A stretch of 44,388 nucleotides of DNA. It comes from JAOACQ01 sp049968515. Its GTDB lineage: Bacteria; Spirochaetota; Brevinematia; Brevinematales; JAOACQ01. The notes under the pieces are model-generated. The model worked only from the letters and a program-made list of their open reading frames with translations, made no database searches and was not told the DNA's origin. Position 1 is the first letter of the stretch; each line of letters opens with the position of its first letter. The stretch spans positions 1 through 44,388 of the forward strand of contig JBMFQR010000017.1 of NCBI GenBank assembly GCA_049968515.1, given 5' to 3'. Made by a program: the position numbers and the translations under genes. Positions 40,964 through 44,388 of the stretch are shown piece by piece.

Positions 40964-41585
40964 TCCTTATAATAGTCCATCTTTCATAAGGTTGTGGCTC
41001 ATATGGATTATATGGAATAGCAATTATTGAATTTACTTTTGCTTCTGGGTTTTTAGAGAGCAGAATAGCAGCCCATTCAAGCAGGTTTCTTTTAAAGCTT
41101 TTGAATTCTGTGGTGTTAGGTTTTGCAGTTTTTAAGTCAAAAAGATAAATTTCTTTGTCTGAAGTTTCAAAGTATAAATCTACTTTAATGGTTTTCATTT
41201 TGTTTAGCTGACCATACCTTGCGTTCCTTATCAAATTTAACTCTTTAATTTTATCCGGGGATTCTTCTCCAGTGCTCAATTTGTTAATGATTTGTTGAAT
41301 AACTTGCTGACAGCCTTCATAAATTTCACTTCCCAGCGCAAACTGATTTTTAACTTTATCAAATCTTGGTTTTGCAATTTCTAAGGCCACAGGTTCAAAA
41401 ATGGAAGTTCCAAAAGTAGTGTTTAAGGATTGAACAAATGAATATAAAGCCATTTTATCTTTACCAATAAGTCGGTAATGAAAAGGCATACTACTACTTT
41501 CGGGATTATAGTTTTGTAGCTTAATACGGATAGTATTGACAATTAATTTTTGTATGAGATTCTTTAATTTTTCTTCTAAAGCCAT
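40953..41585 (-). CDS. TdeIII/MjaII-type type II restriction endonuclease, C-terminally frameshifted
   Basis: This 210-aa frame is the main part of the endonuclease. Family blocks: MPFHYRLIGKDKMALYSFVQ, SLNTTFGTSIFEPVA, AIPYNPYEPQPYERWT. A PD-(D/E)xK-like centre is visible as VDLYFE (D136) and FDLKTAKP (D150-x-K152), so the catalytic core looks intact. The protein stops after RWTIIRNAR. About 50 residues present in homologues lie in another frame just downstream (40805-40963). Known members are recalled as cutting GGNCC. The ATG overlaps the methyltransferase stop by one base (TAATG), so translation is coupled. Whether the truncated enzyme cuts DNA is open. Confidence 0.8.
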   Translation of the reverse strand: MALEEKLKNLIQKLIVNTIRIKLQNYNPESSSMPFHYRLIGKDKMALYSFVQSLNTTFGTSIFEPVALEIAKPRFDKVKNQFALGSEIYEGCQQVIQQIINKLSTGEESPDKIKELNLIRNARYGQLNKMKTIKVDLYFETSDKEIYLFDLKTAKPNTTEFKSFKRNLLEWAAILLSKNPEAKVNSIIAIPYNPYEPQPYERWTIIRNAR

Positions 41586-43204
41586 TACTTTTCCTTTAAG
41601 TGAAAAATAATTTCTGCATAAGCACCTTTGTCTTTTTCAGTACGGTTTAACACTGGACGTTTATACATATTGACAATCTTCATCCCGGATTTTTCTGCAA
41701 TTAAAGGATAAAGGTTGTATTTGTCATTTGCCACCAGAAATACATTATAATCCTCTACAAGGTATTTTTTTGTGTTAATCAGCACCTCAGAAATTCCTTC
41801 TATATAAGAATCTCTTGCTTCCTTTCCCTGTCCTTTGAATAGCGGACCTATTTCGAGCTTGTCTCTCCTCTCAAAACCGAATAGATCATAAGCATAGGCA
41901 TGTTGTTCGTGGTAATCTATTAAACCAACATAAGGTGGGGAAGAAAAAATGCCCTTTATCTTTTTTTCTTTTACAATATTAGCAAATTCCGGGTACTTGC
42001 GTTCCAATTCTGCCAGAATATCAATAGTTCTGCTATCACCGGTAAGGCAGATTTGATATGTACTTGTTCGTAATTTATCAAACTGAGCCAGACGCTTTAT
42101 GGTGTCGTTGCTATAGGTTTGCCACCATTTTAAAATGGAGAAAAGTGGCTTACATATCTTGCCATGCTTTGTACAATAGTATGGAGCTATTATAGGCTCT
42201 TTCAAAGTGGCGAGGTCGGAATGCGTGGTGGCTCGACAGCTACGCATTGTTCTACTTAAAATAATTCTGACAATATTTTTTGTATCTATGTCTGTTATCT
42301 TTTCGATTTCATTATTAACAAATTCTATTTCTTTTCTTATTGGCTCAATATACCACTTATCGAGAAATGTGTTTTCTTTATCCTGCCTAAGCTTGATATT
42401 ATAATTTCTTATTAACTCATAATATTTTTGTAAAAATTTTTTTTCTTTTTCAGCACCATACTTTTCTTCATCAATTTCACCCTGTCGCAGTCGGTATTTA
42501 AATTCTGGCACCGGAAAATATTCATTATTGAAGTTATAAAGCTCCTGAGTTAACTTTTCATCGAATTCCAGCGTCTTTGAATCGGAAAGGAAAAGCTTTA
42601 GCTTTCTTGTAATCCTATCAATTTCTTGCTTTAATTCGAGAAGATTATATTTCTTGATTTTACAATTGCTAATCAAAGTATTAAACTCCGAAATATCAAT
42701 GCCTATAGCATGCATTCCAAGTTCATTAGCCTGAACCAGAGTGGTTCCACTTCCGCAAAATGGGTCAAGGACAACATCCCCTTTTTGAAAATATACTTCT
42801 TTTTTAAAATAATCCGTATGTGAATCCAGAAAGTATTCTACAAGCTGAGGGATAAATTTTCCTTTATATGGATGGAGTCGATGAACATGCTTGGTGGTTT
42901 CAGCCTCTTTATATTGTTCAAAGGATAAAGCCCAGTTTAAGTCTTCACCCAGTTCCTCTTTCAATTTAAGTTCCCTTTTGCCACTAAATGAATTGTAGTA
43001 ATTTTTTAATTCATATAGAGAAATATAAACGTTTCCATTGTCTCCATATTTTTTAATCCTTCCATACTGGATAAGGTAAGAAATATTTGAGGTACTAACT
43101 TTTTTCCCTGTATATTTTGTTGCCCAGATACTTGCCTCTTTTATGGAAAGCATTTCTTTTTCTATTGATATCTTATCCAGCAAAAAAGCATTAAAATGAG
43201 ACAT
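41585..43204 (-). CDS. DNA methyltransferase of the TdeIII-like R-M system (SPPY type)
   Basis: This 539-aa methyltransferase protects the host at the endonuclease site. It shows motif I DPFCGSGTTLVQANELGMHA (FxGxG, residues 147-166) and the catalytic motif IV SPPY at 422-425 (FSSPPYVGLIDYHEQ). An SPPY centre is most often N4-methylcytosine, though N6-adenine cannot be excluded. The N-terminal ~75 residues (SIKEASIWATKYTGKKVSTS, NISYLIQYGRIKKYGDNG) look like a winged or excisionase-type HTH, possibly for self-regulation. Long charged helices occupy ~175-310. It is transcribed with the endonuclease from the promoter at 43222-43249. Confidence 0.85.
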   Translation of the reverse strand: MSHFNAFLLDKISIEKEMLSIKEASIWATKYTGKKVSTSNISYLIQYGRIKKYGDNGNVYISLYELKNYYNSFSGKRELKLKEELGEDLNWALSFEQYKEAETTKHVHRLHPYKGKFIPQLVEYFLDSHTDYFKKEVYFQKGDVVLDPFCGSGTTLVQANELGMHAIGIDISEFNTLISNCKIKKYNLLELKQEIDRITRKLKLFLSDSKTLEFDEKLTQELYNFNNEYFPVPEFKYRLRQGEIDEEKYGAEKEKKFLQKYYELIRNYNIKLRQDKENTFLDKWYIEPIRKEIEFVNNEIEKITDIDTKNIVRIILSRTMRSCRATTHSDLATLKEPIIAPYYCTKHGKICKPLFSILKWWQTYSNDTIKRLAQFDKLRTSTYQICLTGDSRTIDILAELERKYPEFANIVKEKKIKGIFSSPPYVGLIDYHEQHAYAYDLFGFERRDKLEIGPLFKGQGKEARDSYIEGISEVLINTKKYLVEDYNVFLVANDKYNLYPLIAEKSGMKIVNMYKRPVLNRTEKDKGAYAEIIFHLKEK

Positions 43205-43221
43205 AAGTTCTCCCCTATTTA

Positions 43222-43249
43222 ATTATACCAGATAAGTTAAAAAAGTCAA
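43222..43249 (-). promoter_or_regulatory. Promoter of the R-M operon
   Basis: Minus strand TTGACT (43249-43244), 16-base spacer, TATAAT (43227-43222). Its -35 is only 11 bases from the -35 of the divergent tetR promoter. Confidence 0.7.
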
Positions 43250-43260
43250 AAATATTTTCC

Positions 43261-43289
43261 TTGACTATTCACCTTTTCAGTGCTATACT
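43261..43289 (+). promoter_or_regulatory. Promoter of the downstream tetR gene
   Basis: TTGACT (43261-43266), 17-base spacer, TATACT (43284-43289). The predicted start at ~43296 is directly before the palindrome 43297-43316. Confidence 0.75.
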
Positions 43290-43296
43290 TTGTAAG

Positions 43297-43316
43297 TTTA
43301 TGTTTACTAACGTAAA
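43297..43316. promoter_or_regulatory. Candidate TetR operator
   Basis: TTTATGTTTACTAACGTAAA is an imperfect 20-bp palindrome: TTTA.GTT on one side and AAC.TAAA on the other match. It covers the predicted transcription start of the tetR gene at 43340, the normal position for autorepression. Confidence 0.55.
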
Positions 43317-43339
43317 AATTAAAATAATGGAGGAAGAAG

Positions 43340-43924
43340 TTGAAAAACTGGACTAAAAGGCAAGAAGAGATAATAAAGACTTCCATTAGACTGATTGTTG
43401 AAGAGGGTATTGATAATTTTACTACGAAAAATATTGCGGCGAAAATCGGCATTTCTGAAGCTGCTTTATACAGGCATTTTAAGAGTAAGGATGAGATTAT
43501 AAATTCCATACTTGACTACTTTGAAAATATAGCAAGGGATACATTAATCCTTGCTAAAAAGTTTGACTCAAGTATTGATAGGCTAAAATTCATTTTTAAG
43601 ACGAGAGCTGAAACATTTGTTAAAAACCCGGGCTTTGTGATTTTGATACTTTCCGAAGAGATTTTTCCACCCGACCCACTTTTAACTGAAAAGATAAAAG
43701 GCATTATGCTTATGAATAAAGAAAATATTGAAAGCATTATTGTAGAAGGGCAGAAAAGAGGGGAAATCAGAAATGATATTGAGAGTGAAACTCTTTTTTA
43801 TATAATTGTTGGATCTTTCAGATTTATGATAACAAGATGGAGGCTTTTGAACTTTGGATTTGATTTTCTTGCCTCTTTTAATAAACTCTGGAGCGGTATG
43901 GAGAAGATTCTTTTGTTAGAGTGA
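43340..43924 (+). CDS. TetR-family transcriptional regulator
   Basis: This 194-aa regulator has the HTH at residues ~9-50 (IIKTSIRLIVEEGIDNFTTK, NIAAKIGISEAALYRHFKSK) and a C-terminal domain of TetR_C type with PGFVILILSEEIFPP. The start codon is TTG at 43340, with GGAGG six bases upstream; the homology begins there and no ATG fits. It is divergent from the restriction-modification operon with promoters back to back and an operator-like palindrome at its own start. Likely autoregulated. A role in R-M control is possible but unproven. Confidence 0.9.
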   Translation: MKNWTKRQEEIIKTSIRLIVEEGIDNFTTKNIAAKIGISEAALYRHFKSKDEIINSILDYFENIARDTLILAKKFDSSIDRLKFIFKTRAETFVKNPGFVILILSEEIFPPDPLLTEKIKGIMLMNKENIESIIVEGQKRGEIRNDIESETLFYIIVGSFRFMITRWRLLNFGFDFLASFNKLWSGMEKILLLE

Positions 43925-44016
43925 GAGAAAGACGATGACTATCCAAAAAATCTTTTCTATTCAATCGAATCTTTAAAAACTTTTAGAAGAAATTAAAAAA
44001 AGTGACTTTTTTCATA

Positions 44017-44046
44017 TTGACAAAATTTTCATTTTTTAGTTAAAAT
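44017..44046 (+). promoter_or_regulatory. Promoter downstream of tetR
   Basis: TTGACA (44017-44022), 18-base spacer, TAAAAT (44041-44046). The predicted start is near 44053. Between tetR (ends 43924) and this point I see no gene, only an A/T-rich short hairpin (AAAAAAGT-G-ACTTTTTT, 43997-44013), probably the tetR terminator. Confidence 0.5.
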
Positions 44047-44226
44047 AAAAAAGTTTTAGATTATTTCAAAATCTTGGGTATTTTTTTGATAGTATAAATG
44101 TAAGGTCAAAAGGAGTTTTTTGTAAAAGCTTGGAGAGGTGGATATCTTGAAAAATCTTCAGAAAAGATGTGGGCTGAAACTTAAAATTTAAAAAATCACA
44201 AAAAACCCAATAAAAAAGGAGATGGT

Positions 44227-44292
44227 ATGTCGTTTCAAGTCAATAGTGGAATAGTTTCTCCAAGAAAGAAAGTGGAAAATATTATGCAGTAA
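44227..44292 (+). CDS. Small open reading frame with strong ribosome site (21 aa)
   Basis: ATG at 44227 has AAAGGAGATGG just upstream and encodes MSFQVNSGIVSPRKKVENIM plus a final Gln. It lies ~175 bases after the promoter at 44017-44046. A second short frame (TTG at 44147, after GGAGAGGTGG, ~14 codons) lies in the leader. No family is recognised. It may be a leader peptide, a small protein, or the broken start of a gene that continues outside the window. The remaining sequence to 44388 shows no other gene. Confidence 0.3.
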   Translation: MSFQVNSGIVSPRKKVENIMQ

Positions 44293-44388
44293 CTTTATTA
44301 TCATTTGATTTCTCCTATGATAAAAGTCAAATTTTATCTACTCCAAAAAAGTATTCAAGCTGCTTTTATAACGAAATTAGAAAAATCT

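Overview
The window is AT-rich bacterial chromosomal DNA, probably from an uncultivated or little-studied lineage. The best taxonomic hint is the V-type ATPase operon in the order E - DUF2764 - A - B - D - I - K, with no separate F or G/H gene. This is the layout known from Spirochaetes and Chlamydiae. A long phosphoglycerate kinase with an insertion and a TdeIII-like restriction system are compatible with a spirochaete-like or deep-branching candidate-phylum host, but the assignment is an inference. Promoters are easy to read by eye: TTGNNN, a 16-18 (nearly always 17) nt spacer, then TATAAT-like, recurring upstream of most transcription units. I used them to correct several gene starts.

Layout. 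1-1120: the 5' part of an IS1634-like transposase (cut by the window edge), a strong terminator, a bactofilin and tRNA-Val(UAC), all on the minus strand. 1127-8642: the seven-gene V-ATPase operon (minus). Its K subunit keeps all the residues that bind Na+ in Enterococcus hirae NtpK. 8860-9796: a small membrane protein and a metallo-beta-lactamase-fold hydrolase, divergent from the ATPase. 10036-12379: pgk, tpiA and a DUF2905 membrane protein. 12383-15011: a flavin-dependent nitronate-monooxygenase-like enzyme followed by glycerol kinase (minus). 15319-16680: a LysM/degenerate-LytM envelope protein and the RNase P RNA gene. 16681-19296: a large single-pass membrane protein with a propeller-like C-terminus (minus). 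19483-23507: yajC-secD-secF-larC. 23559-26250: an unknown helical protein, an ABM-fold monooxygenase, an iron-type alcohol dehydrogenase and RNase HIII. 26482-27744: lysA, whose leader carries a MITE-like hairpin.

27808-34823 is a surface-polysaccharide locus: two GT4 and one GT2-like glycosyltransferases, the stump of a WecE/DegT sugar aminotransferase, a Wzx flippase and a membrane ArnT/PMT-type glycosyltransferase. 34958-38484 holds a radical SAM/SPASM enzyme, a convergent SDR preceded by the C-terminal half of a second radical SAM/SPASM paralogue, and an aldo-keto reductase. 38481-40098: a TetR regulator and a COG2984-type substrate-binding lipoprotein. 40261-40680: YjbQ, flanked on both sides by short tandem repeats. 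40805-43204: a TdeIII/MjaII-type restriction-modification pair whose endonuclease is split by a frameshift near its C-terminus. Its promoter lies back to back with that of a second TetR gene (43340-43924), which has a palindromic operator candidate on its start site. The last 460 bases contain a promoter and only a 21-codon reading frame.

Functionally, most of the window is housekeeping: Na+ or H+ ATPase, triose glycolysis, Sec export, lysine/DAP, RNase P and RNase H. The accessory parts are the sugar locus, the radical SAM/SDR junction, the repeats and the restriction-modification/TetR module. These parts also show decay: one truncated aminotransferase, one truncated SPASM protein and one frameshifted endonuclease. 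I did not find a clearly new defence or mobile system. The items most worth checking are the Na+ signature, the lysA leader hairpin with its related copies, the shared restriction-modification/TetR control region and the endonuclease frameshift.
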